From an uncultured Acetatifactor sp. (lineage in GTDB: Bacteria; Bacillota; Clostridia; Lachnospirales; Lachnospiraceae), in NCBI GenBank assembly GCA_934394515.1, contig CAKRRU010000034.1, forward strand, positions 1 to 20,913: a stretch of DNA of 20,913 nucleotides, in the 5' to 3' direction. Positions within the stretch are counted from its first letter, which is position 1. Every line of letters begins with the position of its first letter. The notes below the pieces were generated by a model. The model saw only the letters and a list, made by a program, of their open reading frames with translations. It had not been told where the DNA came from and ran no database searches. A program made the position numbers and the translations under genes. This document shows, in pieces, positions 7,360-14,606 of this stretch.

Positions 7360-8532
7360 TCAGAACAATTCTTCATAATCATCGGAGTCATCCTGTCCGG
7401 CCATATGATCACCGCTGATGGTAACACTTCTGCCACCGGACATTTCCCGTCCGCGATAACCGTTCTGCTGTCCGTACGGTGCTCCGTTTCCGGCGGGGGT
7501 ACGCTCTGTCACCACGCTTCTGGGTGTTCCTTCCATAGTTCTGGAAGTCTGCCCCGCAGATCTGCTACCCTGTCCGGCAGGTCTTGTATTCTGACCGGCC
7601 GGGCGCCGCTGTGTATTAATCTTCTTTACTGTATTTGTCGGTGCCGCAACAGTCATCTTCGGCACTGCCTTTACATAATAATAATATTCGTCGTCTTCAA
7701 ACTGTACTTTTTCCGTTCGGCTGTAATCCAGGCAGAATCGGAAAAACTCTATCACTTTACATACAAGCATCGTAACTACGGCACCGAGAAGCGCACTGAC
7801 GATAGAGAGATTCGTATCATACATGAGATCTCCCACCAGCAGGATCAGCACTTCGATCATAACGCCGGCGATCATAGCGATCGTCCAGGAATGATCTATG
7901 CTCATTCTGCGGATCAGATATACTGCGATCACAGTAATGGCAAATGCCGCGATTGTCACCAGCATTGCTTTATTTCCCAGCATTCCGTCGATCAGCAGCC
8001 GCAGTTTGGCGGTTGCTTCTTCTGCTCCCATGGAGTTGATCGTCGTCGCATTGTTGATCACTGCCTGAATCAGGTAATATACCACCACACCGCAGCCGAC
8101 AGATACGCCGGAAGCCGGAGTTCCTATCAGTCCCATGGCTACGGGCATCACATAAGGAAGCTTCAGCATGCATAAAATCGGTGTCAGTACTATCACCAGT
8201 GCTTCCTTTGCCGCAAATCTCAAAAACAGCAGATAAAGCAGCAGAAAAACTACCAGTCCCACCGCCGCTGTTTCCAGGGATAACGCATACATATGAAGCA
8301 GCGAAAACACCATTGCAAAAAACACCATAAATCCTGTGGGCAGGAAAGAGCACATCAGGGATACGATCAGCACAACCGCCATATTGTCCAGTTTTGTCAT
8401 ATAGCCCAGTCTGCTATTTATGATGCTCAGCACAATGAAGCTGAGTAAAAATTTGATCACCGGCAGAATAAAAGCTTCGTTTCTGCTATAGATCTTCTTC
8501 AGATTTTCTCTTAATTCCAGTAAAGCAGTCAT
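7360..8532 (-). CDS. Unrecognised polytopic membrane protein with RPAGQ heptad tail
   Basis: 390 residues; I do not recognise the family. About nine membrane segments are visible (near residues 22-40, 50-64, 66-82, 90-105, 110-127, 142-160, 188-208, 215-233 and 241-262), with an EEATAKLRLL stretch between the sixth and seventh. An acidic-aromatic linker follows (FEDDEYYYYVKAVPK, about 278-292), then a polar low-complexity tail with three 7-residue units RPAGQNT, RPAGQGS and RSAGQTS at 310-330, and an acidic end DDSDDYEELF. The ATG has GGAGG 4 bases upstream. It is followed 15 bases later by cdaA, so a link to c-di-AMP or membrane/wall physiology is an inference from neighbourhood only. A transporter or a scaffold is possible; no catalytic motif is seen. 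Confidence 0.85.
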   Translation of the reverse strand: MTALLELRENLKKIYSRNEAFILPVIKFLLSFIVLSIINSRLGYMTKLDNMAVVLIVSLMCSFLPTGFMVFFAMVFSLLHMYALSLETAAVGLVVFLLLYLLFLRFAAKEALVIVLTPILCMLKLPYVMPVAMGLIGTPASGVSVGCGVVVYYLIQAVINNATTINSMGAEEATAKLRLLIDGMLGNKAMLVTIAAFAITVIAVYLIRRMSIDHSWTIAMIAGVMIEVLILLVGDLMYDTNLSIVSALLGAVVTMLVCKVIEFFRFCLDYSRTEKVQFEDDEYYYYVKAVPKMTVAAPTNTVKKINTQRRPAGQNTRPAGQGSRSAGQTSRTMEGTPRSVVTERTPAGNGAPYGQQNGYRGREMSGGRSVTISGDHMAGQDDSDDYEELF

Positions 8533-8562
8533 ATTTCCTCCAGGTCAATCTGTGTAGGCCGT

Positions 8563-8949
8563 TTACTCATTGTAAATGGAATTCAACTTCTTCAGATTGT
8601 TGTAATAGCATTTCAGGCTCTTTTTTGCCTTGGCATAACGAATAGAGCAGATCAGGTAGGATATCACTCCATAGACCACTACCGTCACTCCGTAATACAG
8701 CAGAACATTTTTGGCAAAACCGATCAGGTCTATTTTGTAAATATCCTGCATAAAGGTCTCAAAATCATAAAAAATAAACAATGCAAGGCAGACCGCAAAT
8801 GCAATCGTCGCACATAATATGGATTTCAGCACCTGTATGGCAATATAGTCGCTGCGAAAATAACGGCCGATCGCCATATTCTGTTTGCCTTCATTCTCTT
8901 CATAAGATGCCATTTGTGTCATCAGTATGACTTTTTCTTCGTTCAGCAT
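8563..8949 (-). CDS. Unrecognised small protein with two membrane helices
   Basis: 128 residues; family not recognised. A hydrophilic amino part (1-38) begins with MLNEEKVILMTQMASYEENE. Two membrane helices follow at about 40-61 (LKSILCATIAFAVCLALFIF) and 81-103 (NVLLYYGVTVVVYGVISYLI), then a lysine-rich, probably helical tail at 104-128 (RYAKAKKSLKCYYNNLKKL). No signal peptide or catalytic motif is seen. The ATG follows GGAGG by 4 bases. It lies 21 bases after the yvyF-like gene and 30 bases before the 390-aa membrane protein; the pair may act together, but only position supports this. Confidence 0.85.
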   Translation of the reverse strand: MLNEEKVILMTQMASYEENEGKQNMAIGRYFRSDYIAIQVLKSILCATIAFAVCLALFIFYDFETFMQDIYKIDLIGFAKNVLLYYGVTVVVYGVISYLICSIRYAKAKKSLKCYYNNLKKLNSIYNE

Positions 8950-8970
8950 AATTCCTCCGGTTATAAAGGC

Positions 8971-9375
8971 TTACAGGAAGCGCATTCTCTCTCCGTCTCT
9001 GGATGTTCTGGGACTCTGCTTGGGCATGGTCTGTTTCTTCGGCAGTACACTCTGCAGATCCATGGCCATGTCATATTTGCACTTCTCGCAGAATCTTCCG
9101 CTACGGATCGGTGCTCCGCATTTCTCACAGCTCAGCATGATGCTGGAGCCTTCTGTCAGTTCCAGTCTCTCTTCTCTCAGCCACTGCTGGATCTGGGACG
9201 GCTCTACGTCACAGTTCTCCGACACATCCTGAATTCCCACTCCGGGATTCTCACGAATGTACTCTTTTACCTCCTGGAATTTTGCTTCCATCTCTTCACG
9301 GCAATGAGGGCACAGAAACGGTCCTGCCACGTAGTTAAAGATGCGTCCGCATCTTCTGCAATTTCTTATATTCAT
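8971..9375 (-). CDS. YvyF-like double zinc-ribbon protein with central HTH
   Basis: 134 residues resembling the flagellar-operon protein family of B. subtilis YvyF. Two four-cysteine ribbons flank the protein: C6-x2-C9 with C22-x2-C25, and C83-x2-C86 with C96-x2-C99. Between them is a helix-turn-helix-like segment at about 34-70 (VGIQDVSENCDVEPSQIQQW). The carboxyl end is basic and proline/serine rich. In B. subtilis yvyF follows comFC and precedes flgM; here it follows comFC by 21 bases, which supports the assignment, but no flgM follows. It probably binds nucleic acid or acts as a regulator; a function is not proven. Confidence 0.85.
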   Translation of the reverse strand: MNIRNCRRCGRIFNYVAGPFLCPHCREEMEAKFQEVKEYIRENPGVGIQDVSENCDVEPSQIQQWLREERLELTEGSSIMLSCEKCGAPIRSGRFCEKCKYDMAMDLQSVLPKKQTMPKQSPRTSRDGERMRFL

Positions 9376-9396
9376 AGTATTCTCACACCTTCCTGA

Positions 9397-10113
9397 TCAT
9401 AATCCCGACCCACAGGCCAAAGTAACGCAATATACTTCGGATACACCATTTACTTTTAACAGTGCTGAGATTTCGTCCATGGTCGTACCTGTTGTGTAAA
9501 TATCATCGACCAGAACAATCCGGTCATATAATTTTACATCATTTCTTCCCATAATAAAAGCCTTTTTCAAATTATTTTGCCGTTCCGCAGGATTTAACAG
9601 TTTCATCGGCGCTGTGTTTTTTACACGTATTACCAGTTTTTCATCTACCGGCACACCCAGGCTGCTCCCCAGAGCCCTTGCCAGGCATGCTGCCTGATTG
9701 TATCCACGGGCTTTGAATTTCTTCCGGTGCAGCGGCACCGGGACCAGGGCGTCCGGCTGTGCTCCCCGGATAAAATCTCCCAGAAGCCTCCCCATTTCTT
9801 CCCCGAAGAAATCAGCATATTCCTGTCTGCCGCCATATTTGAAGCGATATATGGAGTTCGATACACTTTGATATTCATATAAAGTTCTGGCTCTGCCATA
9901 TTTATGTCTTCCGTTCATGCAGTCCCTGCAGAATTCCCGTTCCCCTGTCAGTTTTTTCCCGCATCGCATACACCACGGAGATGTCACGGGCTTCAACTTC
10001 GGCAGGCATTCCAGGCATATCTTTTCTCCAAAAGGCCGGACGATTCCGTCACAGACCGGACATCTCCTCGGAAACAACAACTGCAATATTGTTTCTTTCA
10101 CTTTACTTATCAT
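9397..10113 (-). CDS. comFC: ComFC-family phosphoribosyltransferase-like protein
   Basis: 238 residues. The amino end has paired zinc-binding cysteines (C18/C21, C33/C36, C48/C51, C62/C65). The carboxyl part is a type I phosphoribosyltransferase fold with VPVPLHR, RGYNQA (136-141) and the PRPP loop VDDIYTTGTT (202-211). ComFC is needed for DNA uptake in transformable bacteria, but homologues occur widely and the reaction is unknown. Its ATG overlaps the recD2 stop as ATGA (10110-10113). No comFA is adjacent; recD2 occupies the upstream place. Confidence 0.93.
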   Translation of the reverse strand: MISKVKETILQLLFPRRCPVCDGIVRPFGEKICLECLPKLKPVTSPWCMRCGKKLTGEREFCRDCMNGRHKYGRARTLYEYQSVSNSIYRFKYGGRQEYADFFGEEMGRLLGDFIRGAQPDALVPVPLHRKKFKARGYNQAACLARALGSSLGVPVDEKLVIRVKNTAPMKLLNPAERQNNLKKAFIMGRNDVKLYDRIVLVDDIYTTGTTMDEISALLKVNGVSEVYCVTLACGSGL

Positions 10114-12356
10114 ATGTATTCCTCCCGGGACAGACAGCAGATTTCCCTGATTCTTTGTTCCAATGCCGTGTATCTGCGATTCTCGCTGACATTTTCGATC
10201 ATATTGCGTACTGTCTCGCCTCTTCCCAAAATGGTAACGCAGTTTCTCGCCCTCGTGATGCCCGTATATAAAAGGTTTCGGTTGAACAGCATTCTGGGGC
10301 CTCCGAGGAGCGGCAGGATCACCGCAGGATACTCACTTCCCTGAGATTTATGAATCGTTATGGCATAAGATAATTCCAGTTCTTCCAGCGCAGAAAACGG
10401 ATAGCTCACTCTCCTGCCATCGTCAAATTCGACAAGCAATGTCGACATCGTCTCATTGATCTCCCGGACTCTTCCCATATCTCCGTTGAACACACCCATT
10501 CCTTTATCAATGGGAATGTTATATTTTCCGACGATCTCCCACTCCAGCTGATAATTGTTTTTCACCTGCATGACTTTATCGCCCTCGCGGAATATCGTGT
10601 TTCCGTAAGCATGTTCTCTCTTCCGGGGATCTGCCGGATTAAGATATCTCTGAAGGATCTCATTGAGTGTTTCACATCCCAGGCTTCCCTTACGCATAGG
10701 TGTCAACACCTGTATATCAAAAGAGGTTGCCCCCACATATCGGGGCAGCATATCCTGAATCAATTGAATCATATGTTTATATATGACATTTACGTCATTT
10801 CGTTCCAGCATAAAGAAATCTTTGGATTTATTGTCAAGTGCGATCTGTTCTCCCCGGTTAATGCGGTGTGCATTGACAATGATGTCACTCTGGCCTGCCT
10901 GACGGAAGATTTTCTCCAGTGTGACCGCCGGAAACGCCTTACTGTTCATAAGGTCTCTCAACACCTGTCCCGGTCCTACGCTGGGAAGCTGATCCACATC
11001 TCCTACAAGGATCAGTCTGGTTCCCGGAAGGATCGCTTTCAGGAGTGCCTGGAACAGCTGAATATCTACCATAGACATTTCGTCAATAATGACCACATCC
11101 GCTTCCAGTGGATTTTCCTGGTTTCTCTCAAAATTTGCCTTTCTGGTATCATCCTCAGACAATGCACTGCTTAACTCCAGGAGACGGTGAATTGTTTTTG
11201 CCTCGAATCCGGTTGCTTCTGTCATTCTCTTGGCTGCCCGCCCTGTAGGCGCTGCCAGGAAAATGTCCATGCCTTCCGATTCAAAATAGCGGATGATCAT
11301 ATTGATCGTGGTCGTCTTACCTGTGCCGGGTCCTCCGGCCAAAATAAACAGGCCGTGCTTTATACTTTCTTCTACTGCTTTTAACTGCAATTCATCCAGC
11401 TCCATGGACAGATTCTCCGCCATGCGCTCCAGTCTCTTGTGGATCGCCGCATCCTGGGAAGGCATATTATCCGCTTCTGTCATGGAGATATTCAGATTCC
11501 TCAGCATATTGGCGCAGTTGAGTTCAGCATAATAGTACGATGCTGCGAACACAGCTTCTCCTTTTGCTACCAGCTTTCGCTCTACGATCAGATTATCCAC
11601 CTGCGGTCTGATATACTCCTCCTGTACTCCGAGCAGCTCTGCCGCCCTGTGAAGCAGCAGTTCCAACGGCAGATAACAGTGCCCTTCCCCCACTGCCTGC
11701 AGCAGTGTATACAGGATCCCGCTTCGGATACGGTAGTCAGAATCCGTGTGAATACCGATCTTCGCGGCGATCTCATCTGCAATACGAAAGCCCACGCCGC
11801 TGACATCCTCAGCCAGCCGGTAAGGATTCTCTCTCATGACACTATACATTTCCATACCGTATGTATTATATATTTTCACTGCCAGAGTGTTACTGATCCC
11901 GTATTGCTGCAGGTAAACCAGAGCTTCCCGGAGATCCTTTTTTTCTTCCATCTGCTCAGCGATCTCCTGTGCCTTGCGTTCACTGATTCCTTTTATCTCT
12001 GCCAGTCTCTCCGGTTCTTCCTCAATGATCCGGAAAGTATCATCCCCGAACTTTTTAACGATCCTGGCTGCCAGTGCTTCCCCGATCCCCCGGATAGCTC
12101 CGGATCCAAGGTACCTCTCCATTCCCACGCGGTCTGTAGGTGCTACTGTCTCGTACTTCTGTATTTTAAACTGGTGCCCATATACCGGATGCTCAATATA
12201 CTCGCCTTCCGCGGATATATTTTCTCCCTTGGTCAGTCCCTTGCACATACCGACACAGGTGACTTCCTCTCCTTCGACAGACAGTATCATCACGGTGTAT
12301 CCGTTTTCATTATTTTGAAAGACAATATGATCTACAAATCCTGTAATCTTTTCCAT
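10110..12356 (-). CDS. recD2: RecD2-type ATP-dependent 5'-3' DNA helicase
   Basis: 748 residues from the chosen start, typical of RecD2. The amino OB/HhH region (about 1-200) includes GIGEALAARIVKKFG and IKGISERKAQEIAEQ. The superfamily-1B motor has Walker A GGPGTGKTT (341-349), Walker B DEMSMVD (425-431), GDVDQLPSVGPG (452-463), ITIHKSQGSEYPAV (667-679) and YTGITRAR (697-704). RecD2 acts in repair and replication stress without RecBC. The start at 12356 follows GAGGAAGGAAA. The frame continues 25 codons upstream to 12431 without a site, so it is rejected. It heads the eight-gene run ending in glmM; I found no convincing promoter for it between 12357 and 12442. Confidence 0.95.
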   Translation of the reverse strand: MEKITGFVDHIVFQNNENGYTVMILSVEGEEVTCVGMCKGLTKGENISAEGEYIEHPVYGHQFKIQKYETVAPTDRVGMERYLGSGAIRGIGEALAARIVKKFGDDTFRIIEEEPERLAEIKGISERKAQEIAEQMEEKKDLREALVYLQQYGISNTLAVKIYNTYGMEMYSVMRENPYRLAEDVSGVGFRIADEIAAKIGIHTDSDYRIRSGILYTLLQAVGEGHCYLPLELLLHRAAELLGVQEEYIRPQVDNLIVERKLVAKGEAVFAASYYYAELNCANMLRNLNISMTEADNMPSQDAAIHKRLERMAENLSMELDELQLKAVEESIKHGLFILAGGPGTGKTTTINMIIRYFESEGMDIFLAAPTGRAAKRMTEATGFEAKTIHRLLELSSALSEDDTRKANFERNQENPLEADVVIIDEMSMVDIQLFQALLKAILPGTRLILVGDVDQLPSVGPGQVLRDLMNSKAFPAVTLEKIFRQAGQSDIIVNAHRINRGEQIALDNKSKDFFMLERNDVNVIYKHMIQLIQDMLPRYVGATSFDIQVLTPMRKGSLGCETLNEILQRYLNPADPRKREHAYGNTIFREGDKVMQVKNNYQLEWEIVGKYNIPIDKGMGVFNGDMGRVREINETMSTLLVEFDDGRRVSYPFSALEELELSYAITIHKSQGSEYPAVILPLLGGPRMLFNRNLLYTGITRARNCVTILGRGETVRNMIENVSENRRYTALEQRIREICCLSREEYI

Positions 12357-12442
12357 TTTCCTTCCTCGTATCATCCGATCTTTGATTGGTTGTAAGGCTG
12401 TTCTCTCCGGATCCGGAAAGATAACCGTCATGGCGGTCAGAG

Positions 12443-12473
12443 AAAAAAATCAGGGCTGCCGGGATGACAGCCC
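12443..12473 (-). terminator. Rho-independent terminator after flgJ
   Basis: On the minus strand GGGCTG pairs with CAGCCC (9-base loop), followed by TGATTTTTTT. It starts 7 bases after the flgJ stop and separates the mbl-flagellar unit from recD2. Confidence 0.88.
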
Positions 12474-12480
12474 GAAATAA

Positions 12481-12843
12481 CTACTCAAGATTATAATTAC
12501 GTTTCATCTGTTCATAGAGCATCTGCGCCAGTCCCAGACTGTTCTGCTCGGTGGAGTCCGATGCGATCTGCTGTACCATCTCATCCTTATAGTAATCCAT
12601 AAGCTGGGAATTCGAAGAGGAAGTTTCTTCACTCTCCGGGATGGTCTTCATCATTTCCTTGAACATCTGCTCCAGAAAATATGCCTCGAACTGCTTACAG
12701 GCATCCATCAGCTCGTCGTCGGTTGCCTTATTGTAATCAGCACCCTTTAATTGATTCTGTAATTTGGAAGCTGTCTGGTTCGCTGCATTCGTATATGCCG
12801 TGCTGTCCGGAGCAGAGCTACCGTATAAAGAGGAAATATCCAT
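12481..12843 (-). CDS. flgJ: FlgJ-type flagellar rod-cap protein, rod domain only
   Basis: 120 residues containing only the amino rod-binding domain (about 43-115), with ACKQFEAYFLEQMFKEMMKTIPESE as its hallmark. The muramidase domain of proteobacterial FlgJ is absent, as is usual in Firmicutes. The protein caps the growing rod in the periplasm-like space during basal-body assembly. Its GGAGG ribosome site overlaps the flhP stop; the ATG is 9 bases beyond it. It is the last gene before a strong terminator. Confidence 0.88.
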   Translation of the reverse strand: MDISSLYGSSAPDSTAYTNAANQTASKLQNQLKGADYNKATDDELMDACKQFEAYFLEQMFKEMMKTIPESEETSSSNSQLMDYYKDEMVQQIASDSTEQNSLGLAQMLYEQMKRNYNLE

Positions 12844-12852
12844 AATTTCTCA

Positions 12853-13671
12853 TTACCTCCGTAAGTTGTTAGCCTGCTGAAGCATCTCGTCGGACGCAGT
12901 GATTGCCTTGGAATTCAGTTCATAAGCACGCTGTGCCACGATCATATTTACCATTTCATCCACAACCTGTACATTGGAGCTCTCCAGATATCCCTGGATG
13001 ATACTGCTCTTTTCCACGTTGTTATTGGTCGCTTCGTTGATCGCCTGCCCGCTGGCCGCAGTCTGCTGATACAGGCTGTCTGCCAATCTCTCCAGACCGT
13101 TAGGATTGTTGAACTGGAACACTCCGATGGTAATACCGATAGGCTGGGGATTGTTCTTTGCATCGGGATAGCACAGACTTCCGTCCTTGCTGACCGTAAC
13201 ATTGCTCATTACGTAGTTGCTGCCCAGGACGATCGGTCTGCCCTGTGTATCCAGCACCGGAAGTCCGTCAGAGTTCGCCAGCATATTACCGCCGTTGGCT
13301 GCCAATGTGAATTTCAGATTACCGTTTCGTGTATAGTAGGTATTACCGTCTGCACCGCGTACTGCAAAAAAGCCTTTTCCGTCGATGGCAAATGCGGTAT
13401 CGCTGTCGGATGCCGTCAGGCTTCCCTCTTTGAATACGGAACTGATGGAAGCATTTCTTACACCAAGTCCCACCTGTGCACTGCTGGGCTTGGTGTCTCC
13501 GTTTGCGGAAGTGGTTTTCGTCTGGATGTTCTGATATAACAGACTTTTAAATTCATTCACCTGTGTCTTATAGCCTGTGGTATTTACGTTTGCCAGATTG
13601 TTGGCAATCGTATCCACATTTGTCTGCTGTGCGATCATGCCGGTCGCTGCTGTCCATAAGCTTCTGACCAT
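12853..13671 (-). CDS. flhP: Flagellar distal-rod protein FlgG type (FlhP)
   Basis: 272 residues. The amino end MVRSLWTAATGMIAQQTNVD followed by IANNLANVNTTGYK is the rod/hook signature shared by FlgB/C/E/F/G proteins. The carboxyl end ends in a helix (VVDEMVNMIVAQRAYELNSK). It forms the distal rod of the flagellum and is exported by the type III apparatus. B. subtilis calls the orthologue FlhP; elsewhere it is FlgG. The ribosome site AGGAG lies 8 bases before the ATG. It is preceded by a sigma-28 promoter (13744-13770). Confidence 0.92.
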   Translation of the reverse strand: MVRSLWTAATGMIAQQTNVDTIANNLANVNTTGYKTQVNEFKSLLYQNIQTKTTSANGDTKPSSAQVGLGVRNASISSVFKEGSLTASDSDTAFAIDGKGFFAVRGADGNTYYTRNGNLKFTLAANGGNMLANSDGLPVLDTQGRPIVLGSNYVMSNVTVSKDGSLCYPDAKNNPQPIGITIGVFQFNNPNGLERLADSLYQQTAASGQAINEATNNNVEKSSIIQGYLESSNVQVVDEMVNMIVAQRAYELNSKAITASDEMLQQANNLRR

Positions 13672-13743
13672 ATGTAATCTCCTCTCGGGCTTTCCCTTAT
13701 GTCATCCATGACCTGATTTTTATCCTAAAATATCTTATAATGA

Positions 13744-13770
13744 TTATCGGCTGTTTTACGATTTACTTTA
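13744..13770 (-). promoter_or_regulatory. Sigma-28 (SigD/FliA) promoter for flhP-flgJ
   Basis: The minus strand carries TAAA (13770-13767), 15 bases, then GCCGATAA (13751-13744). This is an exact match to the motility sigma factor consensus TAAA-N15-GCCGATAA. The TAAA begins with the TAA stop of flhO. The predicted leader is about 65 nt before the flhP ATG at 13671. Confidence 0.78.
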
Positions 13771-14547
13771 CTGGAGTTTGCCGATCTGATTTGCTGCCAC
13801 ATCCAAAGTACCGTCAATTGTCTGAACTACCTTCTGGTTGGATTCATACGCTCTGGTAATGGAGATCAGATTCACCATCTCGGATACTACCTGCACATTC
13901 GCCATCTCCAGGTATCCGGATTTCACCTGTGCCTTGGCCGTAGTCATTTTGGCACCTTCTATCGGCTGGTAATAAGTCTCCCCGTATTTTTCCAGATAAT
14001 CATAATCTTCAAAATCAGTTACCTGAATTTTGGCTACCGCCCGGTCATTTTGGTAGATGGTACCATCATCTGTGATTTTGGAATCAAGCAATGTGTTCAG
14101 ACGGATCCGTCTGTTCTGGGTATCCAGCACATAATCTCCCTCTTCCGTTACGAGGTAACCGTCCTTATTCAGGGTAAATTGTCCGGCACGGGTATACTTA
14201 GTGTCCGTTTCTCCTGCCTTGTTTGTAAACTCAATCGCAAAAAAACCATCACCGGACAATGCCAGATCGTAAGTATTATCCGTGATCCGGAACGATCCCT
14301 GTGAATAATCGGTATAATTCTCTCCGATCTTCACTCCGGGATTCTTGATGCCGATCCTCTGGACATTTCTCATGCCTACCGACTGATCCTTGATCTTCAC
14401 AGTCAGCACATCATCAAAAGACTGGCTGGTAGATCCTTCCTTTTTATATCCTACGGTGGAAGCATTGGCCAGATTGTTGGTCATGATATCCATTCTGTTC
14501 TGTTCGTTTACCATACCGGTATAAGCGGTATATAGACCTTTAACCAT
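13768..14547 (-). CDS. flhO: Flagellar hook-basal body rod protein FlgF type (FlhO)
   Basis: 259 residues from the chosen start. The amino end MVKGLYTAYTGMVNEQNRMD followed by NNLANASTVGYKKEG is the rod signature; the carboxyl helix (MANVQVVSEMVNLISITRAY) matches FlhP. The protein is a rod component between the proximal rod and FlhP. The start at 14547 follows GGAGG by 6 bases. A longer frame to 14583 lacks a good site, so it is rejected. It lies 59 bases after mbl, the conserved mbl-flhO-flhP order. Its stop codon overlaps the -35 element of the sigma-28 promoter. Confidence 0.9.
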   Translation of the reverse strand: MVKGLYTAYTGMVNEQNRMDIMTNNLANASTVGYKKEGSTSQSFDDVLTVKIKDQSVGMRNVQRIGIKNPGVKIGENYTDYSQGSFRITDNTYDLALSGDGFFAIEFTNKAGETDTKYTRAGQFTLNKDGYLVTEEGDYVLDTQNRRIRLNTLLDSKITDDGTIYQNDRAVAKIQVTDFEDYDYLEKYGETYYQPIEGAKMTTAKAQVKSGYLEMANVQVVSEMVNLISITRAYESNQKVVQTIDGTLDVAANQIGKLQ

Positions 14548-14557
14548 TCGTATCCTC

Positions 14558-14586
14558 CATTTGTTGACGCGATCCTTCGACAAATG
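14558..14586 (-). repeat. Inverted repeat just before the flhO ribosome site
   Basis: CATTTGT and ACAAATG (7 perfect pairs, 15-base loop) frame the mbl-flhO gap. The 3' arm in RNA ends at the first base of GGAGG. No T tract follows, so it is not a terminator; it could influence flhO translation or processing. Confidence 0.35.
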
Positions 14587-14606
14587 TCCGGCATCCTGCC
14601 TTATTC

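Noticed and set aside
11439..12395. Plus-strand open frame of 318 codons opposite recD2
   Set aside because: Antisense to recD2 with a Cys/His/Phe-rich product typical of a shadow frame; no ribosome site or family.
12406..12417. Perfect 12-bp palindrome TCCGGATCCGGA upstream of recD2
   Set aside because: No second copy, no promoter overlapped, and it may be coincidental; I could not tie it to a known operator.
12357..12442. Promoter for recD2 (TTACAA-N17-GATACG)
   Set aside because: Only three of six matches in each hexamer, below what I would call a promoter.
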